Positions 1 through 9,356 of a stretch of DNA of 64,000 nucleotides are shown here, one piece after another; positions within the stretch are counted from its first letter, which is position 1; each line of letters starts with the position of its first letter. The translations under genes were made by a program, and so were the position numbers. The notes beneath the pieces are model-generated. The model made no database searches and had not been told where the DNA came from. It worked only from the letters and a program-made list of their open reading frames with translations. Source of the stretch: DATARH01 sp963847345 (GTDB lineage: Bacteria; Pseudomonadota; Alphaproteobacteria; ATCC43930; CGMCC-115725); NCBI GenBank assembly GCA_963847345.1, contig CAWJZU010000011.1:62001-126000 (forward strand). The letters run 5' to 3'.

Positions 1-1377
<1,377 letters not shown>

Positions 1378-1494
1378 CCGGAAGAGGCCTCATACGCAAC
1401 CGTCATCATGAGTTGTCGCGCCTTCAATTCGAATTTTATGCGCGCTCCTTCCGTGCAGCTTCATTCATTGAACGGGCTGTTTGGTTTGCGGATC

Positions 1495-1752
1495 TTATCG
1501 ATACATTGCCTGATCGCCCGGTGCTGCTGCCCATGGGGAGCAAACCGGAGTCGTCTTCAAGTCCTGGAATTCACAGCGCGAGAGCGAACCGGTAAAAGTA
1601 TCCAATAGCCAAACACTTTTAGGGTCAGCTGGAACCGTTACGACCGAATACCGGGCACCATTAGGCGAGATATCCGATGAAGCGTGAACAAAGCCGCCGT
1701 GCAAGAACCAGGGAATCATAAATACTAGTACGCCCAATTTGATCAATGTCAT
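1495..1752 (-). CDS. Small predicted secreted protein, unknown function
   Basis: An 85-residue frame. Residues 1-25 look like a signal peptide: a lysine, a hydrophobic core (LGVLVFMIPWFL) and an AxA-like FVHASS cleavage region. The mature part of about 60 residues contains two cysteines (SRCEF and PVCSPW). I do not recognise a family. Its ATG overlaps the TGA that ends the purQ 3' remnant (ATGA at 1749-1752), which suggests it was once translated directly after a purQ copy. It reads towards purL on the same strand. The coding call rests on the signal peptide and the overlap; a chance frame is possible. Confidence 0.5.
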   Translation of the reverse strand: MTLIKLGVLVFMIPWFLHGGFVHASSDISPNGARYSVVTVPADPKSVWLLDTFTGSLSRCEFQDLKTTPVCSPWAAAPGDQAMYR

Positions 1753-1862
1753 CGCAGCGCGCCCGCCAAGCCCTCGAAAAAGGCGCTGCCGTCAGTGCCG
1801 CCCAGTAACGGGTCGGTCGCGTTCTCGGGGTGCGGGATAAGACCCAACACAGTTCGCATCGC
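1749..1862 (-). pseudogene. Second, diverged copy of the purQ 3' end
   Basis: On the minus strand this stretch encodes a complete PurQ C-terminus of about 36 residues, with HPENATDPLLGGTDG near its middle, ALR at the end, and a TGA at 1749-1751. It corresponds to the end of the full purQ at 2244-2345. By eye roughly three quarters or more of the bases match, and many differences are synonymous. There is no start or N-terminal part. Upstream the similarity ends where the DUF1640-like gene ends (stop at 1865-1867). It is either the displaced original end of purQ or the relic of a second gene. Confidence 0.85.
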
Positions 1863-1864
1863 TC

Positions 1865-2146
1865 TCAATGTGCGGGCGGCAGGTATCGAATTGCGGCCAA
1901 GATCACGCCGGTCAGCGCCAAAACCAGCGCACCCAGGCGGATTACGACCCGATCGATTTCGGCCTTCAGACGCAACTCCAACTCGGCGATGTCGGCCTTC
2001 AGTTCGGTGCGTGTTGCCTGCAAATCGCTCTTCGTCGCGACGTTGTCGTGGATTGCGTCGAAGATTTCCGTTGCAATGCGCTCGGCCGCCGGCCGGTCGA
2101 TCTTCGCCTCGGCCAGGGCATTGGCGAGCGAAAGCCGGCCGGTCAT
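1865..2146 (-). CDS. DUF1640-like coiled-coil protein with C-terminal membrane helix
   Basis: A 93-residue protein. An N-terminal helical part (ALAEAKIDRPAAERIATEIF) is followed by VATKSDLQATRTELKADIA and a charged heptad-like stretch (about residues 40-70). A hydrophobic C-terminal helix (LGALVLALTGVILAAI) ends in a short tail. This layout, with a KxDL-type motif before a coiled coil and a terminal anchor, matches the DUF1640/CCDC90-like group of small membrane proteins, whose bacterial role is not established. The start at 2146 is chosen over an in-frame ATG at 2206 because AAGGAGG lies about 9 bases upstream of it. The gene sits exactly between the two purQ 3' ends, so it looks like inserted cargo. 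Confidence 0.72.
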   Translation of the reverse strand: MTGRLSLANALAEAKIDRPAAERIATEIFDAIHDNVATKSDLQATRTELKADIAELELRLKAEIDRVVIRLGALVLALTGVILAAIRYLPPAH

Positions 2147-2243
2147 TGTACCGCGATCCTCCTTCGCCAAGCTGCAGTGCAGCCTGCCGCCGTGATGTCC
2201 TGGCACAGATGACTGTTCATGTTTTGATTCGTCAAGCTACCGG

Positions 2244-2934
2244 TCACCGCAGCGCCCCCGCCAGCCCCGCGAAGAAGGCCTGGCCGTCGGTGCCGCCAAG
2301 CAGCGGGTCGGTCGCGTTCTCAGGATGTGGCATCAGCCCCAGCACCGTGCGGGCCTCGTTGAACACCCCGGCAATCGCGCGCGCCGAGCCGTTGAAATTG
2401 TCCGCGTCCGACAGCGTGCCCGAGGGGCCGCAATAACGGAACGCGACGCGGCCCTCGCCCTCCAGCCGATCGAGCGTGTCCGGGTCGGCCGTGTAGGCGC
2501 CGTCGTGATGCGCGACCGGCACCCGGATCGCCTGGCCGGCGGCATAGCCTTGGGTAAACACCGTCTGGTTGTTCTCGACGCGCAGATAGACGTCCTTGCA
2601 GGTAAAGGAAAGCGAGCGGTTCGGCAATAAGGCCCCGGGCAGCATCCCGGCCTCGCACAGGATCTGGAAGCCGTTGCAGATACCGAGCACCGGCGTGCCG
2701 CGCTCGGCCCGCGACTTGATCTCGCGCATCACGGGCGAATGCGCCGCCATCGCGCCGCATCGCAGATAGTCGCCATAGGCGAAACCCGCCGGGCAGAATG
2801 ATCAGATCGGCATCGGGCAACTCCCCTGCGCGATGCCAGACGCGCGCCGGCTCAGTGCCGGTCGCGCGCTTCCAGGCGAGGGCGACATCGTGCTCGCGGT
2901 TGGAACCGGGAAAAATGACGATCGCGGCCTTCAT
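2244..2934 (-). CDS. purQ: Phosphoribosylformylglycinamidine synthase subunit PurQ (glutaminase), frameshifted
   Basis: Glutamine amidotransferase subunit that supplies ammonia to PurL. It begins MKAAIVIFPGSN, with the family's usual start. The nucleophile region LGICNGFQIL and the C-terminal histidine-glutamate motif (MPHPENATDPLLGG) are present. Between ILPGGF and AYGDYLRCGAM the frame shifts near 2790. The span is 691 bases, so removing one base gives an uninterrupted 229-residue protein of normal length. A net +1 error is the simplest reading. Downstream on the same strand lie the DUF1640-like gene and the duplicated purQ end; upstream lie an exported protein and purS. Confidence 0.92.
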
Positions 2935-3034
2935 ATGGTCCTAGGGCGAGCGTGTCGGGTGATCCGGGCGGCGGGCGGTATCGCGCGTCACATACGCAGG
3001 CCCGTACAGCGCTTCAAGCGGGCGCGCCGAACCC

Positions 3035-3520
3035 TCAGGAAATCGCGCAGCTGGCGTCGGGGCTTGGCCGATCCGTTTCATGATCGGGGCCATCGAACGG
3101 CACGCCTTCCCCCGGGTCGCCGCCGGTGATCGTCACCCCGGTCTGAGCCGGCAACGCATCGGGATCGTGGCCCGCCTCGATCGTGCCGCCGGTCACCACC
3201 TCGCCGCGGTCCGGCCATTCCATGCGGAAGTCGCGCAGGACCCGCCCCGTGCCGGCATTGACATAAATCGCCGAGGACAGGCGAAAGCTGCGGCCGTCGA
3301 TCATGGCGCCGACCGCTGTTCCGGTCGCGGCCCAGATCGCGTCACGGCCGCGCAGCCAGGCATTCAGCGCCCCCGTGTCGTCATGCCGCCCGTCACCCCA
3401 CAGCACGACCGGGACCCGCACGCATTCTTGCTGCGCTGCGCCGGCGGGAAGCACCGCGAGGGATGCCGCCACCGCCAGCAGCGCCGCCATCAGACGACGG
3501 CGTTTTTCGACCGGTTGCAT
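3035..3520 (-). CDS. Exported protein with pectate-lyase-like N-terminal motif
   Basis: A 161-residue protein. Residues 1-29 form a signal peptide (KRRRLMAALLAVAASLAVLPAGAA). The mature start holds LWGDGRHDDTGALNAWL, like the GDGxxDDTxAL entry motif of pectate-lyase-superfamily proteins, which usually goes on into a right-handed beta helix. Here the protein is too short for a full helix: it continues with a Phe-Arg-Leu-Ser-Ser stretch and a Gly-rich C-terminus. It sits between purS and purQ on the same strand and is not a known purine gene. Function is unknown; the fold call is tentative. Confidence 0.62.
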   Translation of the reverse strand: MQPVEKRRRLMAALLAVAASLAVLPAGAAQQECVRVPVVLWGDGRHDDTGALNAWLRGRDAIWAATGTAVGAMIDGRSFRLSSAIYVNAGTGRVLRDFRMEWPDRGEVVTGGTIEAGHDPDALPAQTGVTITGGDPGEGVPFDGPDHETDRPSPDASCAIS

Positions 3521-3535
3521 CGCGGCAGAGCGCCT

Positions 3536-3775
3536 TCACCCGATCTCGATCGTATAGTTCTCGATCACCGGATTAGCGAGCAGCCGGCGGCACATCTCCT
3601 CAACGCGGGCGCGCGCCGCGGCGGGATCGGCGTCGGCCAGATCGAGCTCGATCAGCTTGCCCTGACGGACCTCGCCAATTCCGCCAAAACCCAGCGCCTG
3701 CAGCGCATTCCCGATCGCCTTGCCCTGCGGGTCGAGCACGCCGGGCTTGAGACTGACATGCACGCGCGCCTTCAT
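3536..3775 (-). CDS. purS: Phosphoribosylformylglycinamidine synthase subunit PurS
   Basis: A small 79-residue subunit that bridges PurQ and PurL in the multi-subunit FGAM synthase. The full family length is present: the N-terminal strand MKARVHVSLKPGVLDPQGKA, then ALQALGF and VRQGKLIELDL, then a helix and the terminal strand VIENYTIEIG. An AAGG sequence lies upstream of the ATG. It is the first gene of the minus-strand purine group. The intact reading frame contrasts with the broken purQ and purL next to it. Confidence 0.95.
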   Translation of the reverse strand: MKARVHVSLKPGVLDPQGKAIGNALQALGFGGIGEVRQGKLIELDLADADPAAARARVEEMCRRLLANPVIENYTIEIG

Positions 3776-3890
3776 CGCAAAAGCCTTGTCCCGAATGCTG
3801 CTTCGCCTATCGCAAGTCTTGCGGCACCGTTATGTCGCCGAGGCCGCTATCCGGCAGGTGTATCGGATAGCACGGAGACGACAATGTGTC

Positions 3891-4658
3891 TCAATACGCA
3901 TCCACGTCGCGCCACGGGCTTGGCTCCGGCAGCCAGCCGGCATGGCGGAAGACCGTGCGCCGTTCCGGCGACGGCGCCGCCGGCAGCGCGATCAGCGAGC
4001 TCGACACGGTAGCGAAACCGCGCGGCGTGCGAAACCGCAACGCCGCTTCTTCCGGCTCGCCCGGCGGCACGGTGTCGTCGCTGAGCAGACTTTCCCACGC
4101 CGTCCAGTCCCCGGCATCGGGGTCGGGCGGCTCGGCAGCCGCAAATCTTGGGCGCGCGAGGCGCAGGCGCGGCGTCATCAGTTCGTCAAGGTCGCCGGCG
4201 GCGATGATCGACAGCCCGTCCGGCACCGGACGCGCCTCGATCCGCCCGGTTTCGTTCCACCCCGGGCCGGTGTGACGCAGCCAGAACGCATCGCGGTTGT
4301 CGGCGACGATCAGGTTGAAGCTGCGATAGGCGGCCGGGTCGAGATCGGACAGCGCGGCCGCAGCGTCGACCGCGTCGGCATGGTCGAGCGCTTCGAGCAC
4401 GAGTTCGCCGCGCGAGCGCAACCCGGTCTCGGGACCGAGCGAGCCGTGCCGGTTCAGCACGGCCGCGGCCACACCCCAATCATTGACGCCAAGCCAGGAC
4501 CCGCCGGCGAGCAGATCGATCCCGGCGACCACTTCCGGCCGGTCCGGCCAGTGCCGTCCTGGCGCCTTTGCCGGGCGGTCGATCATCTCGTCGCGGTTGG
4601 CCCCGATCACAACCGGCCAATCGTGCTCGGGCCGCCGCAGGATCACCAGAGTGCACAT
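3891..4658 (-). CDS. NRDE-family protein (TANGO2-like)
   Basis: A 255-residue protein beginning Met-Cys-Thr, with Asn-Arg-Asp-Glu at residues 21-24, the two hallmarks of the NRDE/TANGO2 family. The Cys2 that would be exposed after methionine removal resembles an Ntn-hydrolase nucleophile. Further family features are GGSWLGVN (about residues 52-59), VAAAVLNRHG, the FNLIVAD strand and a C-terminal TVSSSLIAL strand. The length is normal. Its biochemical role is not settled; eukaryotic TANGO2 has been linked to haem and lipid handling. It is transcribed away from the ATPase inhibitor gene. Confidence 0.88.
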   Translation of the reverse strand: MCTLVILRRPEHDWPVVIGANRDEMIDRPAKAPGRHWPDRPEVVAGIDLLAGGSWLGVNDWGVAAAVLNRHGSLGPETGLRSRGELVLEALDHADAVDAAAALSDLDPAAYRSFNLIVADNRDAFWLRHTGPGWNETGRIEARPVPDGLSIIAAGDLDELMTPRLRLARPRFAAAEPPDPDAGDWTAWESLLSDDTVPPGEPEEAALRFRTPRGFATVSSSLIALPAAPSPERRTVFRHAGWLPEPSPWRDVDAY

Positions 4659-4745
4659 CTATTTCCTGTTCTCGCCGGGTTTGCGGGCGCGGGCTGTGAT
4701 ATCGTCGCGACTAGCGCAAACCGCGAGAGGCATGGAGTACCGATT

Positions 4746-5064
4746 ATGGATGCCTTCGAAGAACGCGAACGGGCTTTCGAGGCCCAGTTCAAGCACGATC
4801 AGGAATTGCAGTTCAAGGTCAAGGCGCGCCGCAACCGGCTGCTCGGGACTGTGGGCCGCCGAACGGATGGGGCTCGCCGGCGACGCGGCGCATGCCTATG
4901 CCCAGGAAGTCGTGGACGCCGAGTTTGCCGGCGGCGATCACCACATTGTCGAGAAGGTCTGCGCCGACCTGACCGCCAAGGGCCAGGGCTGCACGCCGGC
5001 CCAAGTCGAATTCGAGCTGAAGCATCTCGCTGAGAGCGCCAAACAGCAGATTATGCGGGAGTAG
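4746..5064 (+). CDS. F1-ATPase inhibitor zeta subunit (DUF1476), frameshifted
   Basis: Alphaproteobacterial zeta-type inhibitor that binds F1-ATPase and blocks ATP hydrolysis. The start reads MDAFEERERAFEAQFKHD, followed by KVKARRNRLLG, the typical N-terminal inhibitory helix. The rest (LWAAERMGLAGDAAHAY onward) is in another frame from about 4848. The span is 319 bases; dropping one base gives 105 residues, the usual family length. GGAG lies 8 bases before the ATG at 4746. The gene reads divergently from the NRDE gene. An IS110-type element follows its stop codon closely. Confidence 0.9.
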
Positions 5065-5109
5065 CGGCGCTCCGCGGCCCGCGTTCAAAAAGGTCGTCAT
5101 GGCCGGACT

Positions 5110-5530
5110 TGATCGGCCAACCAGGCGCGCCGGGAGCAAACTCGGCACTCAGCCGTGGATGAGCGGACAAGCCGGCCATGCTGGGAGCCAATCGCGCGAC
5201 CCACCGCGGCCAGCTGTGATGGACCGGTTCCAATAGGCCGGATACATGACTGCTCAAGACCAACACGCCCGATCGCCAGAAGCCCCTTGCGGACGGGGGC
5301 CGTTCTCTAATCGCAGCTCCGCTGTCAAGACCGCCGTCTATTTCGCCCGCCCGGGTCATGGTTCTCTTCGCGGTCAGCGCGGGCTGCCGCAACATCTGGT
5401 CCGGTCCGGAGGACAGGCATTGCAAGGTCCACAACGGGCTTACGTTGATCACGCGCCCACCGGCCCGCCGCGCAATTGCCTGCACCCTCGCCCTGGGGCG
5501 ATGCTTGTTGGCGTATCCGACGAGTTTCGA
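5110..5530 (-). other. Long non-coding 3' flank of the IS110 element; possible bridge-RNA region
   Basis: This stretch lies directly after the transposase on its own strand and has no convincing gene. IS110/IS1111 elements are known to encode a structured guide (bridge) RNA in a non-coding flank; in the IS1111 group it lies downstream of the recombinase. The stretch is rich in short complementary blocks. I cannot draw a secure fold or locate guide loops from sequence alone, so this is an inference from position. Confidence 0.3.
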
Positions 5531-5534
5531 TGAG

Positions 5535-6566
5535 CTACGCTGCCATGGCCGGCGCGGCCCAGCGGAATGGCTCACCAGATCGCCAGACACTGTGCAGGAT
5601 GACGGACAGCTTGCGCGCCAAGGCGACCCGTGCCTTGCCTGAACCCGAGCGTCGCTCGATCGCCTCGGCCCAATCCTTCAGGTGTAGCGATCGCTTCACA
5701 CGATGAAGGATCACAATCGCTGCCTCGTACATAAGCGTGCGCGCGAGACCGTCGCCGCATCTGGAGATGTGTCCGCTGCGATCCGTCTCGCCCGATTGGT
5801 AGCGGCGTGGCGTGAGCCCGAGGTGCGCCCCCACCGCTCGAGATCGAGAAAATCGGCTCGGGTTTTCAACGGTGCTGACGTACATCAGCGAGGACAGGGC
5901 ACCGATACCCGGAACCGTCATCAGCAGACGGCAAATAGGATCCGCCCTGACCTGCTGCAGCACCGCTTTATCAAAGACGGCGATCTGCTCGCGCAGTTGC
6001 CGCCACGTCGCAAGCAGGGGGCGCACGACCAATGCGATTTCGGGAGCGCCTTCGAGAAGTGCTTCAACCTTTCGGTCAAATCTGAGTCCCCGACCGGTGC
6101 CAGGCAGCAAGCCGAACGTCTTCAGCACCCCGCGTATCATGTTGGAGAGCCGCGTCGTCATGCCCACGAGCCGGGCGCGAGCTCCGAGGAGCGCCCGGGC
6201 GCGATGCGCATCGAGGGACTTCACGTGGACCGCCCGATACCATCCCGTGCGCATGATCTGGGCCAGCCCTTCGGCGTCGTTCTCGTCGGTCTTGTTGAGC
6301 TGCATCTGCAGAGCGGCCTTCACTCTCCTGGCGTCCAGACACTGGACATTGAGGCCAGCGCTGCGCAGGCCGTGAACAAGCCAGGGCGTCATCGAACCGG
6401 TCTCGATGCCCACTTTGGCGTCGACACCGGCATGTTTCGAAACGCGAGCCGAAATTGCTCCCGGATCGGTGACGCAGACGCCGCGCCAAAGTCGCCTGCC
6501 TTGCTCGTCGACAACGCAGATCGCGGTCGTCTTCTGAGATACATCCAGCCCAACATAATGCGGCAT
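5535..6566 (-). CDS. IS110-family transposase (DEDD recombinase)
   Basis: A 343-residue recombinase. The N-terminal RuvC-like part begins HYVGLDVSQKTTAICVVDE (first acidic residue of the DEDD set), with GIETGSM, then LNKTDENDAEGLAQIMR. The C-terminal transposase_20 part has MTVPGIGALSSLMYVSTVE and HLGLTPRRYQSGETD with the expected serine-bearing segment. The start at 6566 is preferred over one 51 bases upstream because GGAGG stands 5 bases before it. The frame is intact, unlike several host genes here, so the element may be active. Confidence 0.93.
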   Translation of the reverse strand: MPHYVGLDVSQKTTAICVVDEQGRRLWRGVCVTDPGAISARVSKHAGVDAKVGIETGSMTPWLVHGLRSAGLNVQCLDARRVKAALQMQLNKTDENDAEGLAQIMRTGWYRAVHVKSLDAHRARALLGARARLVGMTTRLSNMIRGVLKTFGLLPGTGRGLRFDRKVEALLEGAPEIALVVRPLLATWRQLREQIAVFDKAVLQQVRADPICRLLMTVPGIGALSSLMYVSTVENPSRFSRSRAVGAHLGLTPRRYQSGETDRSGHISRCGDGLARTLMYEAAIVILHRVKRSLHLKDWAEAIERRSGSGKARVALARKLSVILHSVWRSGEPFRWAAPAMAA

Positions 6567-6590
6567 CGAAACCTCCGATGGTGCAAGCCA

Positions 6591-6607
6591 CCGGGCAACA
6601 TGCCCGG
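6591..6607. repeat. Perfect palindrome upstream of the IS110 transposase
   Basis: CCGGGCA and TGCCCGG flank a three-base loop, 25 bases upstream of the transposase start. It could be a subterminal repeat, a recombinase site or a hairpin in the leader. It lies inside the probable element. Confidence 0.6.
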
Positions 6608-6717
6608 ATCGCGGCACTATCGATTGCTCGGCTTCGCCCCGCGATTACCCGAGGTCCATACATGACCGACAGGGACCGAACCTTTACCGATATTACTGCA
6701 AGGGCGGCGGCCCGGTT

Positions 6718-7278
6718 TCAGCCGACCAGCCGCTCGAACTCCGACTCGAGCGGCACGCGCAGCGAGTCGTTGATCTTGTTCAGCATGCCCATCGCGCTGG
6801 CCACGATGACGATCTCGACCCGCTCCTGCGGCGTGAACCGTTCGGCGAACTCGATCGCGACCTCGTCTGGAATGTCGCCGGCGTCGATCGTCATCGCCTG
6901 CGCGAAACGCACCGCGGCCCGCTCGCGCGAACTGAGCGCGCCGCTCTCGGGATGACCAACGGCAGCGATTTTCGGCGCCGCGATGCCGAGCCCGATCAGC
7001 TGGTGCTTCTGATGTGCGGTGCAGTAGCGGCATTGGTTCGCATTCGATACGGCGAGGCGGATCAACAGGCGCATCTCGCGCGATAGCGACCCCAGTGTCA
7101 TCGCCGACGACAGAAAGTCGCGCGCTGCACCCCCCAACTCCTCTGCGTGGGCGCAGGCATGCACGCTGTTGATCTGCACACCGAGCCGCTCGCGTGCCGC
7201 CCGGGAGCGCGTCTGAAAGGCCGGGCTGAGCTCCTCGTATGGAACAACCGGAACAAGGGGTTCGGTGGCTTGGCTCAT
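6718..7278 (-). CDS. Carboxymuconolactone decarboxylase / AhpD-like protein
   Basis: A 186-residue all-helical protein of the AhpD-like superfamily. The redox motif is NQCRYCTAHQ, with Cys83, Cys86 and His89, in the usual CxxCxxxH-type setting. The helix REMRLLIRLAVSNAN before it and the later VRFAQAMTID segment fit family members annotated as peroxidase-like or alkylhydroperoxidase. A CRP/FNR-type box lies about 120 bases upstream, and thioredoxin follows upstream on the same strand, which suits a redox role. The substrate is unknown. Confidence 0.88.
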   Translation of the reverse strand: MSQATEPLVPVVPYEELSPAFQTRSRAARERLGVQINSVHACAHAEELGGAARDFLSSAMTLGSLSREMRLLIRLAVSNANQCRYCTAHQKHQLIGLGIAAPKIAAVGHPESGALSSRERAAVRFAQAMTIDAGDIPDEVAIEFAERFTPQERVEIVIVASAMGMLNKINDSLRVPLESEFERLVG

Positions 7279-7607
7279 CAGGCGGACCTCCCAGACATTA
7301 CTCGCGGTTCTTGACCCACGTTTCTTGAAAATGCCCGCGAGTCAGGTTCGTGGCAAGCGCACCGGGTTTAAGCAACCGGACGATTTGAATGATGTTGATC
7401 CAAATCACTGCGATACCCGCGCAAACCGCGATCCGTTGCGCGCCGCTTCCATAATAAAAATACCGGTATCCCGGCGTGCTCCAGTACAGGGCTTGCCGGC
7501 AAACGTCGTCGTGGCGATCACAACCCCGCTGCGATCGCAGGCATCACTTTTCCGGTCTGGTGCAATACGAACGGGACGCGCTGCGCGGGGACGACGTTGC
7601 GCCGCGG
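7279..7607. other. Intergenic stretch between AhpD-like gene and thioredoxin
   Basis: No gene is convincing on either strand. The only recognisable signal is the FNR-like box at 7395-7408. The stretch is less GC-rich around 7330-7460 than its neighbours, as expected for a promoter region. Confidence 0.5.
7395..7408. promoter_or_regulatory. FNR/FixK-type operator
   Basis: TTGAT-CCAA-ATCAC matches the TTGAT-N4-ATCAA consensus of FNR/FixK-family regulators at nine of ten bases. It lies 117 bases upstream of the AhpD-like start and could couple that gene to oxygen or redox state. The match is good but single-site predictions are often false. Confidence 0.45.
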
Positions 7608-7928
7608 CTACAGCACGGACTCGACCCACTCCTTCAGCTTGCTCTTCGGCAGCGCGCCGATCTTGGTTGCGGCGACCTGGCCGCCCTTGAACAGCATCAT
7701 TGTCGGGATGCCGCGTACCCCGTATTTGCGCGGCGTCTGCGGGTTCTCGTCGATGTTGACCTTGGCGACGGTGACCCGCCCCTCCATCTCGGTGGCAAGC
7801 TCGTCGAGAAAGGGGGCGATCATCTTGCACGGGCCGCACCACTCGGCCCAGAAATCGACGAGCACCGGCTCGCTGGCGCGGAGCACCATGGCATCGAAGC
7901 TGCTGTCGCTGACCGGCGTCGGCTTCAT
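7608..7928 (-). CDS. trxA: Thioredoxin
   Basis: A 106-residue cytoplasmic disulfide reductase. The active site WCGPC covers residues 30-34, preceded by VLVDFWAE. The cis-proline loop GIPTMMLFKGG and the AKVNIDENP strand are also present. Length and order are those of classical Trx1. No signal peptide is seen. It may be a general thioredoxin; other copies in the genome cannot be excluded. It lies upstream of the AhpD-like gene on the same strand, separated by about 330 bases. Confidence 0.95.
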   Translation of the reverse strand: MKPTPVSDSSFDAMVLRASEPVLVDFWAEWCGPCKMIAPFLDELATEMEGRVTVAKVNIDENPQTPRKYGVRGIPTMMLFKGGQVAATKIGALPKSKLKEWVESVL

Positions 7929-8084
7929 TCCGAATCCTCTATCAAATGCGCTGTAGACATTAGGGGAGCGGCGAAACCGGCGTCAAGGCGACCTTCCCGG
8001 TCCCGCCGGTCGCGATGACGCCGAGCGTGCATGCCGGTTTTCGATGGCTCGTTTCCGCCCTACGGGGCCGCCCAGGGTGTGCGC

Positions 8085-9002
8085 CTAGCTAGCGTGCTCC
8101 CTGCTGGCGTGCTCCCTGGCCCAGCGCGCGACCTCGGCGTGGGTGCCGAACCAGACGCCCGGGCGCGCCCGCGCGAGCCGGATCAGCTCGTCGAGGATCC
8201 AGATGCGCGAGCGGTATCCGATTACGTGCGGGTGCATCGTCAACTGGAACAGCCCGCCGTCGTCATAGGCCGCCTCGAACTCGCGCCGGAAGATGTCGAA
8301 CACGTCGGCCGGCGGCGTGTACGGGCGCAGCGCCGAAAAGCGGTTCATCATGAAATAGACCGCGTCGTCGCGCACCCATTCGACCGGCAATTCGACGACG
8401 CCGCACGGATTGCCGTCGAGCAGCAATTCGTAGCAATCCTCGTCCGACATCAGCGAGGAATTGTAAAGCAGCCCCATCTCGGCGGCGATCGCCAGTGTGC
8501 TCCAGCTGAAATCCCAGGACGGCGTGCGCATGCCGACGGGCCTGATGCCGCAGATTTTTTCGAGCGTGTCGGCCGAGCGCAGCATCAATTCGCGCTCATC
8601 ATCGTGCGGCAAGACCGAGTTCAGCTCGTGAATCCAGCCGTGGATGCCGATTTCGTGCCCCTCGGCGACGATACGGCGCTGCTCGTCGGGGTGGATCAGC
8701 GCTGTCACCGCCGGGACGTAGAACGACGCCTTGACGCCATGGCTCTCGAGCAGCTTCAGGATGCGCGGCACGGCGACCCGGGCGCCATACTGACCCCAGG
8801 ACATCCGGCCGATCGACTTGCCGCCGTCGCGCAGATCGCTGGTTTCATGATCGCTGTCGAACGACAGCGCGACCGCGCAACGCGCGCCGCCCGGCCACTC
8901 GCGCGGCCGCAGCGTCCGCCCGGCCCGCACCCGATCGACCAGCCGGCGCCAATGCTCCTCCGGCCATTGCCACGGTTCGAGATCTGATTCCGGTCGGGTC
9001 AT
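8085..9002 (-). CDS. Polysaccharide deacetylase family protein
   Basis: A 305-residue NodB-homology protein, likely a metal-dependent amide or N-acetyl hydrolase. Visible elements are ALSFDSDHET (about residues 50-59, acidic metal-site region), ASFYVPAVTALIHPDE, EGHEIGIHGWIHE with two histidines, and RTPSWDFSW. It has no signal peptide, so it probably acts in the cytoplasm on a small molecule, as allantoinase-like PuuE members do, rather than on peptidoglycan. The C-terminus ends in a short duplicated REHAS/REHAS run from a 15-base repeat. A second member of the superfamily lies at 39939-40832. Confidence 0.88.
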   Translation of the reverse strand: MTRPESDLEPWQWPEEHWRRLVDRVRAGRTLRPREWPGGARCAVALSFDSDHETSDLRDGGKSIGRMSWGQYGARVAVPRILKLLESHGVKASFYVPAVTALIHPDEQRRIVAEGHEIGIHGWIHELNSVLPHDDERELMLRSADTLEKICGIRPVGMRTPSWDFSWSTLAIAAEMGLLYNSSLMSDEDCYELLLDGNPCGVVELPVEWVRDDAVYFMMNRFSALRPYTPPADVFDIFRREFEAAYDDGGLFQLTMHPHVIGYRSRIWILDELIRLARARPGVWFGTHAEVARWAREHASREHAS

Positions 9003-9059
9003 CGGCTTTCTCTCGACCAGCTCGCCGTCGCGGCGGCGCCTTCGGGCCCTGCCGGGAAG

Positions 9060-9136
9060 TGGTCGGAGCGGTGAGATTCGAACTCACGACCCTCAGCACC
9101 CCATGCTGATGCGCTACCAGGCTGCGCTACGCTCCG
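9060..9136 (-). tRNA. tRNA-Pro (GGG)
   Basis: A cloverleaf can be drawn: acceptor CGGAGCG pairs with CGCTCCG; the D arm holds GCGC-AGCCTGGTA-GCGC; the anticodon stem TCAGC/GCTGA encloses a loop with GGG at positions 34-36; the T arm is GTGAG-TTCGAAT-CTCAC. The 3' CCA is encoded. All stems pair fully. Confidence 0.96.
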
Positions 9137-9356
9137 GTCCGGTGTTCCTGGCGACGCTGGCAGGATAGCGAGAGGCGGCGCGCGGCGCAACGCGATCCGG
9201 CTTGCGGTAGCCGCGTGATGTGTCCGGAGTTTGTCGCGGGTGATCTAGCCGGTTTTAGAACACCTCGGAAGAGGGCCGATCCGTCAACTTGACGCGTCAG
9301 CAGCACGTTGCGCGGCAGTCTCGCCGGATTTCGGCACCGATGCTATTCTCCCCGGC

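Larger units (their letters stand above)
5090..6700 (-). mobile_element. IS110-family insertion sequence (approximate limits)
   Basis: An element around the transposase at 5535-6566. The left flank is the ATPase-inhibitor stop at 5064 and the right flank is the end of the AhpD-like gene at 6718, so the element cannot be larger than that gap. IS110 elements lack obvious terminal inverted repeats and usually make no target duplication, and I could not fix either end. About 400 bases follow the transposase stop, whereas only about 130 precede its start. This layout is seen in IS1111-type members. Confidence 0.75.

Noticed and set aside
5051..5590. A 179-codon minus-strand frame after the IS110 transposase
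   Set aside because: No motif; it lies in the probable non-coding flank of the element and overlaps the transposase end and the ATPase-inhibitor end.
7265..7690. A 141-codon plus-strand frame between AhpD-like gene and thioredoxin
   Set aside because: It overlaps the thioredoxin gene in antisense and has no motif.
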